Shown: piece after piece, positions 1 to 7,906 of the stretch
Numbering within the stretch: position 1 is the stretch's first letter
Layout of the letters: every line of letters starts with the position of its first letter
Origin: Aldersonia sp. NBC_00410
Lineage (GTDB): Bacteria > Actinomycetota > Actinomycetes > Mycobacteriales > Mycobacteriaceae
Direction: 5' to 3'
Length of the DNA stretch: 64,000 bases
Assembly: GCF_026342035.1 (NCBI RefSeq)
Contig: NZ_JAPENM010000004.1
Location: forward strand, 434,001 to 498,000
Position numbers and translations under genes: made by a program
The notes under the pieces: model-generated
What the model was told of the DNA's origin: nothing
Database searches by the model: none
What the model saw: only the letters and a program-made list of their open reading frames with translations

Positions 1-54
1 TTGCACCGGCCGCCGAGACGGGGGCCGGCCATCGAGCACTCGGGGGGAAATCGA

Positions 55-1710
55 ATGCCGGATCGCCGTGGCAGTCGTCCGCGTCCAGTGTGGGACCGGA
101 TCACCGGCGCCGACGTACTTGCCGCACAATCGATCGCCGTCGTCGCGGGGGTCGGGGCAGCGGCGGCCAGCGTCTGCGTCCTGATCGCCGTCGGCATCTC
201 GGTGGCCGTCGCGCTCATCCTGCTCATCCCGATAGCCAGGAATTCGCTGTTCGGCTGGTTGCGTATCGCCCGCCGCTACCGCGACCACAGCGAGTACCCC
301 CTCGGGCAAACCGTCGACTTCCGCTCACCCGATGGTCGTTCACTCGGGCTGTACTGGGACGGCAGCCGGGTGGTCGCGGTCGTCGAGGTGCTCGCCCCGG
401 TCGGCGGTCTGACGTCGATCTCGCGCGCGGATTTCGATGCCACCCACCTACTTCCGGTCGCCGACCTCGCGCGCAACCTTGACCAGCACGACATCCAGCT
501 CGCCGGTATCGACATCGTCAGCCACGGCTATCGCAGCCGGTCCGGAACCCCGGCCGGTGGCGTCTACGAGCAGCTGATCGGCCCACTTCCGGCCACCGCG
601 GTCCGAACGGTCTGGCTCGCAATCTGTTTCGATGCGCTGGCTTGCCCCGACGCGGTGGAACGACGCGGCGGCGGCGCGGAGGGCGCGTCCAGGGCAATCA
701 CGATCGCGACGCGCCGGATCGTCCGAGCCCTCGACGAGGTCGGTTGTCGCTCACGTGTACTCACCGCACCCGAGATCCGCGAGGCGGTATTGCAGATCAC
801 CGGTGGCACCGATCCGCGACGGCTGATGCAATCGTGGAAGTTCGCTCAGCTCGGCGAGAACGTGAACATCGGCTCGGCCATCCAGCCCAACGCATTGAGC
901 TCGGAACTGCTCGCGCGGCTGTGGGTCGCCCCGTCCCGCGGTACTACGACGGTGGTGCGGTTGCGTCCCGGCAGCACACCCGAATCGGTATCGGTGGGTG
1001 CCGCATGGCGATTGACCTCCCGTGCGCTGCCCGAGCTGCCGAAGACGGCCGGTGTGGTGACGATGAGCGGCCGACATCGCGATGCCGTGCTCGCGCACCT
1101 CCCGATCGCCGTCGCCGATCTCGAGGATGTCGTGCCGCGTGGCGATATGGCGATCGCGAAGCTCGACCGGCTGCGGCTACCCACCGCCGGATGCGGTCAG
1201 CTGGTCGGCTCCGACGCACAGGGCAATGGCATCGCGACGCGACTCGTCGGCACCGGCGTCTCCACGGTGTATCTGGCGGGCGAGCTGTATCTGGCGCAGC
1301 AGGTGGTGTTCCGCGCGTTGGCGATCGGCGCGCGCGTCCTCGTGCGCACGGACCGCCCGCACGACTGGGAACCGATGGTGACCGCCGTCGCGAGCCCGGA
1401 CAAGTTCCGTGTCGTCACCGAAACCCAGTATTCCGATGCCGGTTTCAACGCCACGATGATCGACGGCGTGGTGGCACCGCCGCCGCACGCCGGCGTCACG
1501 ACGATGTATCTGACCTCGGATCCGTCGCAGTGGCCGGGCCGGCGCGCCGACGTCTCGCTGCATCAGCCGGGTGCGGTCGGCAGCCGGGTAATGCTGGAAA
1601 GCAGCGGCAAGAGTGTCGAACTGAACCTTGTCTCGATTCCGCGCGAAACCTCCTTCATCGGCCGGCCACGCGCGCCGCGCCGTCGCCCCGAACCGACGTA
1701 TGCGAGCTGA
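55..1710 (+). CDS. eccE: Type VII secretion protein EccE
   Basis: Membrane component of an ESX/type VII secretion system; in mycobacteria EccE sits at the periphery of the EccBCDE inner-membrane complex. The 551-residue protein has a basic N-terminus, two adjacent hydrophobic segments at about residues 20-42 and 44-66, then a long cytosolic region, the usual EccE architecture. The reading frame is open to the window edge (TTG at 1), but the ATG at 55 follows a purine-rich GGGGGGAAA and is the better start. The rest of the ESX locus must lie upstream, outside the window. The truA-rplQ-rpoA genes 18 kb away match the neighbourhood of ESX-4 in M. tuberculosis, so this is probably an ESX-4-type EccE (inference). 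Confidence 0.85.
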   Translation: MPDRRGSRPRPVWDRITGADVLAAQSIAVVAGVGAAAASVCVLIAVGISVAVALILLIPIARNSLFGWLRIARRYRDHSEYPLGQTVDFRSPDGRSLGLYWDGSRVVAVVEVLAPVGGLTSISRADFDATHLLPVADLARNLDQHDIQLAGIDIVSHGYRSRSGTPAGGVYEQLIGPLPATAVRTVWLAICFDALACPDAVERRGGGAEGASRAITIATRRIVRALDEVGCRSRVLTAPEIREAVLQITGGTDPRRLMQSWKFAQLGENVNIGSAIQPNALSSELLARLWVAPSRGTTTVVRLRPGSTPESVSVGAAWRLTSRALPELPKTAGVVTMSGRHRDAVLAHLPIAVADLEDVVPRGDMAIAKLDRLRLPTAGCGQLVGSDAQGNGIATRLVGTGVSTVYLAGELYLAQQVVFRALAIGARVLVRTDRPHDWEPMVTAVASPDKFRVVTETQYSDAGFNATMIDGVVAPPPHAGVTTMYLTSDPSQWPGRRADVSLHQPGAVGSRVMLESSGKSVELNLVSIPRETSFIGRPRAPRRRPEPTYAS

Positions 1711-1720
1711 GCGGCGGCCA

Positions 1721-2287
1721 CTAACCCGGATAGGGATTGCTCGCCCGAGCCGCCCGCAGCAGGCCGCCCCACCACGCCAGCTGCCCGAGCATGCGCGTGG
1801 ACGCGTCGATCGCCGCGCCGTCGGTTGTCTCACCGTTCTCGTCGAATCGTTTGCGCGCGCGATGAAAGCTGACCTGCTCGCGCACCGACACCATGTGCAC
1901 CTCGGCAACCACCTGGCGCAATTGTTCGGTGGCGCGTAGCCCACCGGACAGCCCGCCATAGGAGACGAACCCGATTGGCTTGGCCCGCCATTCGTACTTC
2001 GCACTGTCGATCGCCGTCTTCAGCGCACCCGGATAGCCGTGGTTGTACTCGGACGTGACGACGGCAAACGCGTCGGCGGCGGCGAGCCGTTCGCGGAATG
2101 CGCTCGTCTCGTCCGTCTCGGAAAGGTCGTCGGGTAGTTGGGCATCGAGCAGGTCGAGGATGCCGACGTCGAACCGGCCGTCGTTTTCGGCGCGACGAAT
2201 GAACCAGTCGGCGACGACCGGCGCGAACCTTCCCGCACGGACGCTCCCGACGATCACCTCGAGGCGCAGCAACCCGGATCCACTCAC
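1721..2287 (-). CDS. NADPH-dependent FMN reductase family protein
   Basis: Small flavodoxin-fold oxidoreductase of 188 residues, likely reducing FMN or quinone-type acceptors with NAD(P)H in the cytosol. The phosphate-binding GSVRAGR is at 14-20, the family motif TSEYNHGYPGALK at 78-90 and a flavin-loop YGGLSGG near 110-116. It starts with GTG and has only a weak upstream G-rich stretch. It converges on eccE with a 10-bp gap and is divergent from the PadR gene, whose operator lies only about 35 bp from this start, so both may be PadR-controlled (inference). The physiological substrate cannot be told from sequence. Confidence 0.85.
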   Translation of the reverse strand: MSGSGLLRLEVIVGSVRAGRFAPVVADWFIRRAENDGRFDVGILDLLDAQLPDDLSETDETSAFRERLAAADAFAVVTSEYNHGYPGALKTAIDSAKYEWRAKPIGFVSYGGLSGGLRATEQLRQVVAEVHMVSVREQVSFHRARKRFDENGETTDGAAIDASTRMLGQLAWWGGLLRAARASNPYPG

Positions 2288-2320
2288 AACCCCAAACGTA
2301 CCGGCGCGCCGTTGCCCGAT

Positions 2321-2350
2321 TACTCTGAATCGGATACTCTATTCAGAGTA
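2321..2350. promoter_or_regulatory. Palindromic operator, probably for the PadR regulator
   Basis: A perfect 10-bp inverted repeat: TACTCTGAAT at 2321-2330 and ATTCAGAGTA at 2341-2350, 10 bp apart. A third TACTCT half-site at 2335-2340 makes a second, tighter dyad with AGAGTA at 2345-2350. It ends two bases before the AAGGAGG ribosome-binding site of the PadR gene and lies between two divergent genes, the expected place for an autoregulatory PadR site. Protein assignment is inferred from position. Confidence 0.7.
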
Positions 2351-2363
2351 ATAAGGAGGTGCC

Positions 2364-3050
2364 TTGGCCGGCCGCGCACGAAACCGGCGGTCCAACCCGC
2401 TGGCGCTCGCCGTTCTCGTGCTGCTCTACGAGCAGGAGATGCATCCGTATCAGATGTCGCAGACCCTGCGTGAACGCCACAAGGACGACTCGGTACGACT
2501 GAATTTCGGTTCGCTCTACGCGGTGGTCGAGGCACTCGCCAAGCAGGACCTCATCCGCGCCATGGGCGCCGAGCGGGAGGGCAACCGCCCTGCTAGGACG
2601 GTCTATGCGCTCACGGATGCCGGCACCACCGAAGTCCTCTCCTGGATGCGGGATCTCGTCGCGACGCCGGTGAAGGAGTATCCGCAGTTCATGGCTGCGC
2701 TGTCCTTTCTCGCCGTGCTTGCGCCGGACGAGGCCGGCGAACTCCTGCGCACCAGGTGTGACCATCTCCGCCAACGGATAGCGTTGCTGGACAACGATAT
2801 TGCTGCTACCGCCGGCATGCTGCCGGAATTGTTCGTGATCGAGACGCACTACGAAGCCGCGATGGTGCGGGCGGAACTCGCATTCGCCGAGTCGCTCGCC
2901 GGCCGGATCGACACGGGCGCCCTCGGCGGCACCGCCGGTTGGCAGCAGCTGCACGACCGGCTTGCCGAACTGGGCGTTACCCGGATCGCGGATGCCGACA
3001 TCGAATCCATCGCCGAGGAAATGGGGGTATCGATCACGCCACCCCAATAG
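2364..3050 (+). CDS. PadR family transcriptional regulator
   Basis: Winged-helix repressor of 228 residues. Residues about 12-85 form the PadR HTH (LNFGSLYAVVEALAKQDLI around 46-64 contains the recognition helix), followed by a long helical C-terminal dimerisation region of the PadR-s1/Vir type. The start is TTG, fixed by an excellent AAGGAGG at 2353-2359. A perfect palindrome overlaps its promoter. Downstream, after 159 bp, is a DrrAB-like exporter; PadR proteins often repress such multidrug pumps, so that is the likely target (inference). A short CGGGTG/CACCCG hairpin (3069-3086) lies between them. Confidence 0.9.
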   Translation: MAGRARNRRSNPLALAVLVLLYEQEMHPYQMSQTLRERHKDDSVRLNFGSLYAVVEALAKQDLIRAMGAEREGNRPARTVYALTDAGTTEVLSWMRDLVATPVKEYPQFMAALSFLAVLAPDEAGELLRTRCDHLRQRIALLDNDIAATAGMLPELFVIETHYEAAMVRAELAFAESLAGRIDTGALGGTAGWQQLHDRLAELGVTRIADADIESIAEEMGVSITPPQ

Positions 3051-3209
3051 CCACCAACAGCGACGGCCCGGGTGCGCCAACACCCGAGCCGCCACCGGAT
3101 CCGAACCGACCGACGCGAGCGCCGATACGTTTCGTCTGCACAACCAATGTATCGCCAGCGCGCACGGTCGGGTTCACCTATCCAGTTCACTATCAAGTAG
3201 GGACACCCG

Positions 3210-4223
3210 ATGACTCGATCCCCCATGGCCGAGGCCGTTGCCGCCGTCGACCTGACCAAGACCTATCCGGGCGGGCGCAGTGCGGCAGAAATCACCGCCC
3301 TGAACCACCTGAGTTTCGCCATCCCGGCGGGCACCGTGTACGGCCTGCTCGGCCCCAATGGCGCAGGCAAATCCACCTTGACCAAGATCTGCACGACCCT
3401 GAGCAGCGCGACGTCCGGCGTCGCCCGGGTGGCCGGCTTCGACGTGCGCACCGAGGCCGACCGGGTGCGCCGCTGCATCGGTTACGTCTCACAGGGCACC
3501 GGCGCCGATCAGCGCCAAACACCGCGGGAGAACCTCGTGCTCGCTGCCCGGTTGCGCGGTGTCACGCGGGCCGACGCGCAGGACCGCGCGGCGGCCATGC
3601 TCGACCGGTTCGATCTGACCGCCACCGCGGACCGCAAACTCATCACCCTCTCCGGCGGTATGCGGCGCAAACTCGATGTCGCGATCGCGATGGTGCACTC
3701 GCCGTCGGTCCTGTTCCTCGACGAGCCGACCACCGGCCTCGATCCCGAGTCCCGCGCGCAGATGTGGGCCGAGATCCGCAGTCTCGCCGCCGAGCACTCG
3801 CTGACGGTTGTGTTGACCACGCACTACCTCGAAGAGGCCGATCAGCTCGCGGATCGGCTGCTGATCATCGATCACGGCAGCGCGGTCGTGGAAGGGACAC
3901 CGTCGGAGCTGAAGGCAGGCCTCGACGGTGACACCATCACCGTCGAACTGATCGCACCCGATGTCGACGCGGTGCGCTCGGTCGCGGAATCCGTTGGTGC
4001 GCTGCGCCATATCGTAGTTGAGGCCCATGGCCCGACCGGTCGCCTGTTCGCTCGGGCCGACGATCCCCCGGCGATCATCGGCCGAATCATCTCCGCTCTG
4101 GACCAGGCCGGGATCGCCTTCGGTGCGGTGTCGGTCGCGCGGCCGTCACTCGACGACGTCTACTTGCGTTACGCGGGGCGGGCCTACCGTGCCGATGCGA
4201 CCACCGAGGCGGTGGCAGCATGA
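3210..4223 (+). CDS. ABC exporter ATP-binding protein, DrrA-like
   Basis: Nucleotide-binding subunit of a two-gene drug-type ABC exporter, 337 residues. Walker A GPNGAGKST is at 48-56, the Q-loop Gln near 95, the signature LSGGMRRKLD at 147-156, Walker B LFLDEP at 168-173, and a DrrA-type C-terminal domain runs to the end. The family (daunorubicin resistance DrrA) powers export of antibiotics or lipids. The ATG at 3210 follows AGTAGGGAC; a second ATG five codons later is possible. The next gene overlaps it by 4 bp, so the two subunits are translationally coupled. The preceding PadR gene is the likely regulator. Confidence 0.92.
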   Translation: MTRSPMAEAVAAVDLTKTYPGGRSAAEITALNHLSFAIPAGTVYGLLGPNGAGKSTLTKICTTLSSATSGVARVAGFDVRTEADRVRRCIGYVSQGTGADQRQTPRENLVLAARLRGVTRADAQDRAAAMLDRFDLTATADRKLITLSGGMRRKLDVAIAMVHSPSVLFLDEPTTGLDPESRAQMWAEIRSLAAEHSLTVVLTTHYLEEADQLADRLLIIDHGSAVVEGTPSELKAGLDGDTITVELIAPDVDAVRSVAESVGALRHIVVEAHGPTGRLFARADDPPAIIGRIISALDQAGIAFGAVSVARPSLDDVYLRYAGRAYRADATTEAVAA

Positions 4224-5038
4224 GTGCGACAATCGCCGCGGCGCGCACCGACGCGGATCGCGCCGCGAGCTGGCCGGTCGCGTTCACGCTGCTGTTCGTG
4301 CGCTGGATGCGCGGCAGCGTCCGCGAGTCGTGGGGCTTCTTCATCGGGCTGCTGCAGCCGGTCGTGTGGATCGTGTTGTTCGGCCAGGTCTTCGAATCCA
4401 TCGGCGCCATACCGGGATTCGGTGACGAAAACTACATCACATTCCTGGTGCCGGGGATTCTGATGATGACAGTGCTGTTCTCCGGGGCCTGGGCAGGCAC
4501 CGGCTACATCGAGGACATCGACAGCGGCGTGATGAACCAGGTGCTGACGGCGCCGGTGCGCCGAAGCGCGCTGCTCGCCGGGCAGCTCGCCCAACTGCTC
4601 GTGGTCGGACTCGCGCAGTCGCTGATCGTGCTTGTGATCGGGTGGCTCACCGGCGCACGCTATCCCGGCGGTATCGAAGGAATCGTGCTCGCATTGGTCG
4701 CGGCGACCCTACTCGCCGCGATCTTCTGCTCGTGCTCGAACGCAGTTGCCCTGACCGCGCGCAGCCAGGTCGCACTGATCGGCATCTCGCAGATGATCGT
4801 GCTACCCGCGACCTTCCTGTCCACCGCAATGATGAACCCGGATCTGATGCCCGGCTGGGCGCAGGCGGTTTCACGGTACAACCCGGTGTCCTGGGCGGTC
4901 GACATCGGCCGCGCCGGGCTCGCCGGAACGCACGATTGGACCGAAATCGCCTGGCGCATGGGGCTGCTGACGGTGCTGGCAGCCCTCGCATTCGGCTGGG
5001 CGATCTCGGCGTTCCGCAGCTATCAACGCACTCAGTAG
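4220..5038 (+). CDS. ABC exporter permease, DrrB-like (ABC-2 type)
   Basis: Integral membrane partner of the preceding ATPase, 272 residues, with about six hydrophobic spans and the ABC-2 layout: first span near residues 35-60, a central conserved segment with MNQVLTAPVRRSALLAG around 103-119, and a final span ending in a short basic tail. It overlaps the ATPase stop by 4 bp (ATGA). Together they would form a (DrrA)2(DrrB)2 pump. Substrate is unknown. It converges on the acyl-CoA dehydrogenase gene with 31 bp between stops. Confidence 0.9.
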   Translation: MSATIAAARTDADRAASWPVAFTLLFVRWMRGSVRESWGFFIGLLQPVVWIVLFGQVFESIGAIPGFGDENYITFLVPGILMMTVLFSGAWAGTGYIEDIDSGVMNQVLTAPVRRSALLAGQLAQLLVVGLAQSLIVLVIGWLTGARYPGGIEGIVLALVAATLLAAIFCSCSNAVALTARSQVALIGISQMIVLPATFLSTAMMNPDLMPGWAQAVSRYNPVSWAVDIGRAGLAGTHDWTEIAWRMGLLTVLAALAFGWAISAFRSYQRTQ

Positions 5039-5069
5039 GAACACTGTCGGTGCGCCTTCGGTGCGGTGT

Positions 5070-6335
5070 TCAGCCGACGCCCTTCGGGGCCCGCTGCGTC
5101 ATGAAGCCGAACATGTACCCGGCGACGCGGCGCATCTGAATCTCCTCGGCGCCCTCGGTGATCCGGTAGCGACGGTGATGGCGATAGATGTGCTCGAACG
5201 GCTTGTATCGCGAGTAACCGAGCCCGCCGTGGATCTGCATCGCCCGGTCGGCGGCCTCGCAGCAGAGCCGGTTGGACCAGTAGTTGCACATCGACACCTG
5301 CTCCGACTGCGAAAACGCGCCGTCGCGATCCATCAGCCACGCCGTCTTCTGCACCATCGTGCGCAGCATCTCGCACTGGGTCTTGAGCTCGACGAGCTGA
5401 AACTGGATGGCCTGGTTGGCGGCCAGCGGCTTACCGAACGGCTTGCGCGTCTTGGCATACTCGATCGACTGGTCGATGCAATATTCGGCGGCACCGAGAC
5501 TCGAAGCGGCCTGCCGAATCCGGTTCTCGTTGAAGAAGTGCTGGACCACGCCGAGACCACGTCCCTCCCCGCCGAAGATCGCCGAATCCGGCACCCGTAC
5601 CTGATTCAGCGAGACGCGGGCGTGGTCGGTGGGCATGTTGAAGGTCCACAGGTATTCCTCGATCTTCAGTCCGCGGGTATCCATCGGCACGAGAAAAGCA
5701 GTGATGCCCTTGGCATCTCCCTGTTTGCCGGAGGTGCGCGCAAAAATCAGGTCGGCTGCGGCGGCGTGTACGCCGGTGTTCCAAGTCTTCTCGCCGGTGA
5801 TTACCCACTCGTCACCATCGCGGACGGCGGTGGTCTCCATATGTGTGGCGTCCGAGCCGTGGTCGGGTTCGGTGATGCCAAACGAGAAGAACCGGTCGCC
5901 CGCCGCGATATCGTCCACCCACTCGGCCTTCTGCGCCGCGGTGCCGTACTCGAGCATCAGCAGCAACGCGACGTTGTTGCCGACCACCGCATGCTCGTTC
6001 TGCAGGTCGCAATGCAGACCGAGGCCCTTGCGCGCGAGATGTTCCCGAATGACCGCCATGTCCAGATTGGTGCCGCCGCGGCCGCCGAACTCGGGCGGGA
6101 ATGGGTATCGGAAATGGCCGGCCGCATCGGCGAGGCGACGCGCCTGCCCGAGCAGGTCCTCCCACTCCCTGGTCGGAATACCGTCGTTGTCCCAGTCGGT
6201 TCGCGCGTCCTCGCGGCGATGGTCGAAGAACCGGATGTTGTCGTCGGCCTGCTCGAGCGGTTTGATCTCGCGCTCGATGAACTCGTCCAGTTCGGCGAGG
6301 TATTCGACCAGTTTGGTGGGCAGTTCGAAATCCAT
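5070..6335 (-). CDS. Acyl-CoA dehydrogenase, ACAD10/11-like (LvaC-type)
   Basis: FAD-dependent acyl-CoA dehydrogenase of 421 residues, longer than the usual 380. It keeps the family landmarks: FGITEPDHGSDATHM for flavin/substrate binding, EEYLWTFNMPTDHARV in the middle domain, the Arg-rich NENRIRQAASSLGAAEYC helix, and the RITEGAEEIQMRR region near the C-terminus with the catalytic-base area. The true start is the ATG at 6335, behind AAGGAG; the open frame runs further upstream without coding character. It is the last gene of an operon after an APH-fold kinase and a DUF6285 protein, the arrangement seen in levulinate catabolism and in ACAD10/11 fusions, where a 4-hydroxyacyl-CoA is phosphorylated and then dephosphorylated to an enoyl-CoA. 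Confidence 0.9.
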   Translation of the reverse strand: MDFELPTKLVEYLAELDEFIEREIKPLEQADDNIRFFDHRREDARTDWDNDGIPTREWEDLLGQARRLADAAGHFRYPFPPEFGGRGGTNLDMAVIREHLARKGLGLHCDLQNEHAVVGNNVALLLMLEYGTAAQKAEWVDDIAAGDRFFSFGITEPDHGSDATHMETTAVRDGDEWVITGEKTWNTGVHAAAADLIFARTSGKQGDAKGITAFLVPMDTRGLKIEEYLWTFNMPTDHARVSLNQVRVPDSAIFGGEGRGLGVVQHFFNENRIRQAASSLGAAEYCIDQSIEYAKTRKPFGKPLAANQAIQFQLVELKTQCEMLRTMVQKTAWLMDRDGAFSQSEQVSMCNYWSNRLCCEAADRAMQIHGGLGYSRYKPFEHIYRHHRRYRITEGAEEIQMRRVAGYMFGFMTQRAPKGVG

Positions 6336-6367
6336 CTGCACTCCTTCGTGCCGTGTTTCGATCAGAA

Positions 6368-7369
6368 TCAGTTGGGCCGCAACAACATCAATAGGTCCCA
6401 TTCGATCTCGGGTACCCGCCGGCCACTGGCGGCCATGACGATGTTCGAAGCGGTGCCGTCCAGGTGTGCAGCGGCCTGGGTGGCCAGTCCGGCGCCCCAC
6501 CACACCGTGCAGAGCACCTTCCACCACTCGTAACGTTGTTCGTCGAAGGTGCCACCGGCGCCCTCGTAGCCGCGCACCAACGCGTCGCGTCCGGCGAATC
6601 CTCCTATTTCGCAGGCATCTTCACGGAAACGCCACATGCGCAGCGCGGGCCAGGCGACGTCGCGCATCGGGTCACCGAAGCGCTGCGCACCCTCCCAGTC
6701 GAGGACGGCGCGCAGCCCGTCCGGTCCGACGATGAGATTCCCGTTGCGCATGTCGGTGTGCAGCACGGCCCGCCGGTGCGGAACGGTCGGCAGGTTGCGT
6801 TCCAGCCAGCGCAGTGCCAAGGAAAACACCGGGCGGTCGGCGAGCAATCGGTCGACCTGTTCGGAAACGGCGGCCAGTTCGGTCTCGGCCGGATTGGCCC
6901 GTGGATCACCCGGCAGTTCGGCCGGGGCGGCCGCGGGGTCGACGGAGTGCAGCCGGGCCATCGACTCGCCGAGTTGTTCGGCGACGCGCTCGCCGATTCC
7001 CTCGGCCGCGACCGTGCGCAGCACCCGGCGCGGCACCGTCTCCCCGTCCACCCGCTCGGAAAGCAGGAACGAACCACCGACATATGCGGCGTCGGTGCAC
7101 ACCGCGTGCACCTTCGGTACGCGCACCCCGGCAGCGCGGGCGAGTTCGCGCACCCGGGCCTCGACCTGAGTCGGCGCCTGCTCGATCGCAGCGGGCGTGA
7201 TCGTCGCAACCAGCGCGAGTGTCCGGTCGCCGTCGTGCGCATCGAGCAGCACGTTGCTGCGCCGCGCCCCCGCGGACACCGGCACCACGTTGTCGACCGT
7301 GATCGCGCGGCCCTCGGTGTCGCTGAGGAACCGGGCGAGTCCGGCCGCGAGGTCGGCGGGCGCGCTCAT
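6368..7369 (-). CDS. APH-fold phosphotransferase family protein (LvaA-like)
   Basis: Kinase of the aminoglycoside-phosphotransferase/choline-kinase fold, 333 residues. The catalytic Brenner motif HxDxxxxN is His204-Asp206-Asn211 (HTDMRNGN) and the metal-binding DWE is 224-226. ATG at 7369 overlaps the stop of the DUF6285 gene by 4 bp, and 32 bp separate it from the acyl-CoA dehydrogenase. In this context the substrate is most likely an acyl-CoA hydroxyl group (gamma-hydroxyacyl-CoA), as for LvaA in Pseudomonas putida and the N-terminal domain of ACAD10/11, rather than an antibiotic (inference from neighbourhood). Annotation as an aminoglycoside resistance gene would be misleading. Confidence 0.85.
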   Translation of the reverse strand: MSAPADLAAGLARFLSDTEGRAITVDNVVPVSAGARRSNVLLDAHDGDRTLALVATITPAAIEQAPTQVEARVRELARAAGVRVPKVHAVCTDAAYVGGSFLLSERVDGETVPRRVLRTVAAEGIGERVAEQLGESMARLHSVDPAAAPAELPGDPRANPAETELAAVSEQVDRLLADRPVFSLALRWLERNLPTVPHRRAVLHTDMRNGNLIVGPDGLRAVLDWEGAQRFGDPMRDVAWPALRMWRFREDACEIGGFAGRDALVRGYEGAGGTFDEQRYEWWKVLCTVWWGAGLATQAAAHLDGTASNIVMAASGRRVPEIEWDLLMLLRPN

Positions 7370-7713
7370 CGCCCCTCCCACCCGTCGTAGCCGGGTTTCG
7401 CGATTGCCAAGTCGTCGCGCGACACCGCAACCAGGGCGGACCACGCGGCGGCTTCGAGGTCCTCGGTCCCGCCGGAGCGCAGGAGGGCCGCAAGCTGGGC
7501 GGGGTCTTCGACACCGGCCGCCACGGCGAGCGCCGCACGCTCGCGCTCGGCGGCGCCCGGGCCCAGCTGCTGCTCGCGTTCCAGGATGCGGGCGATATTC
7601 GCGCCCACGCGCGCCTGGTGCTGCAACGCCGGCGGCAACGCCGGCAGCAGCACATCGTCGAGCAGGTCTGCCAGCGCGGTCAGCAACTCTGCCGCCGTCG
7701 GTCGGTACTGCAT
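7366..7713 (-). CDS. DUF6285-like small protein, likely kinase partner (LvaB-like)
   Basis: 115-residue, Ala/Leu-rich helical protein beginning MQYRPTAAELLTALADLL; no membrane segment or signal. Small proteins of this kind are encoded directly next to APH-fold kinases of fatty-acid loci; in P. putida the analogous LvaB is needed for LvaA kinase activity (from memory). The ATG at 7713 is preferred over the one four codons upstream. Its stop overlaps the kinase start by 4 bp, so equimolar production is expected. First gene of the three-gene operon; a 23-bp tandem repeat lies just upstream. Confidence 0.75.
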   Translation of the reverse strand: MQYRPTAAELLTALADLLDDVLLPALPPALQHQARVGANIARILEREQQLGPGAAERERAALAVAAGVEDPAQLAALLRSGGTEDLEAAAWSALVAVSRDDLAIAKPGYDGWEGR

Positions 7714-7742
7714 GGCGGCGACCATACAACCGTAGTGAGGTC

Positions 7743-7832
7743 TATGTCACCGCCCGGGCCGGGCCTATGTCACCGCCCGGGCCGGGCCTATGTCACCGCC
7801 CGGGCCGGGCCTATGTCACCGCCCGGACCGGG
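7743..7832. repeat. 23-bp tandem repeat, about four copies
   Basis: Direct repeats with exact 23-bp period starting at 7743, 7766, 7789 and 7812. Each unit begins TATGTCACCGCC and ends in a C/G-rich CGGGCCGGGCC. The first three are identical; the fourth has one substitution (GGACC) and loses its last two bases. The array fills the intergenic space between two divergent genes (starts 7713 and 7907). A period that is not a multiple of three rules out a coding repeat. There are no unique spacers, so it is not CRISPR. Confidence 0.95.
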
Positions 7833-7906
7833 AAGTGCAGCGGCTCACTGCCTGCGTCGGGCAGAGCGATACGATGCGGTAACAGGTGTTATCAGTCAGG
7901 AGAATC

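Noticed and set aside
5061-6533. 490-residue plus-strand open frame opposite the acyl-CoA dehydrogenase
   Set aside because: Antisense shadow in high-GC sequence; the minus strand has clear family motifs and a ribosome-binding site.
6368-7369. Aminoglycoside resistance phosphotransferase
   Set aside because: The fold matches, but operon context with DUF6285 and acyl-CoA dehydrogenase points to acyl-CoA metabolism.
7743-7832. CRISPR array
   Set aside because: Units abut directly with no unique spacers and no cas genes are present.
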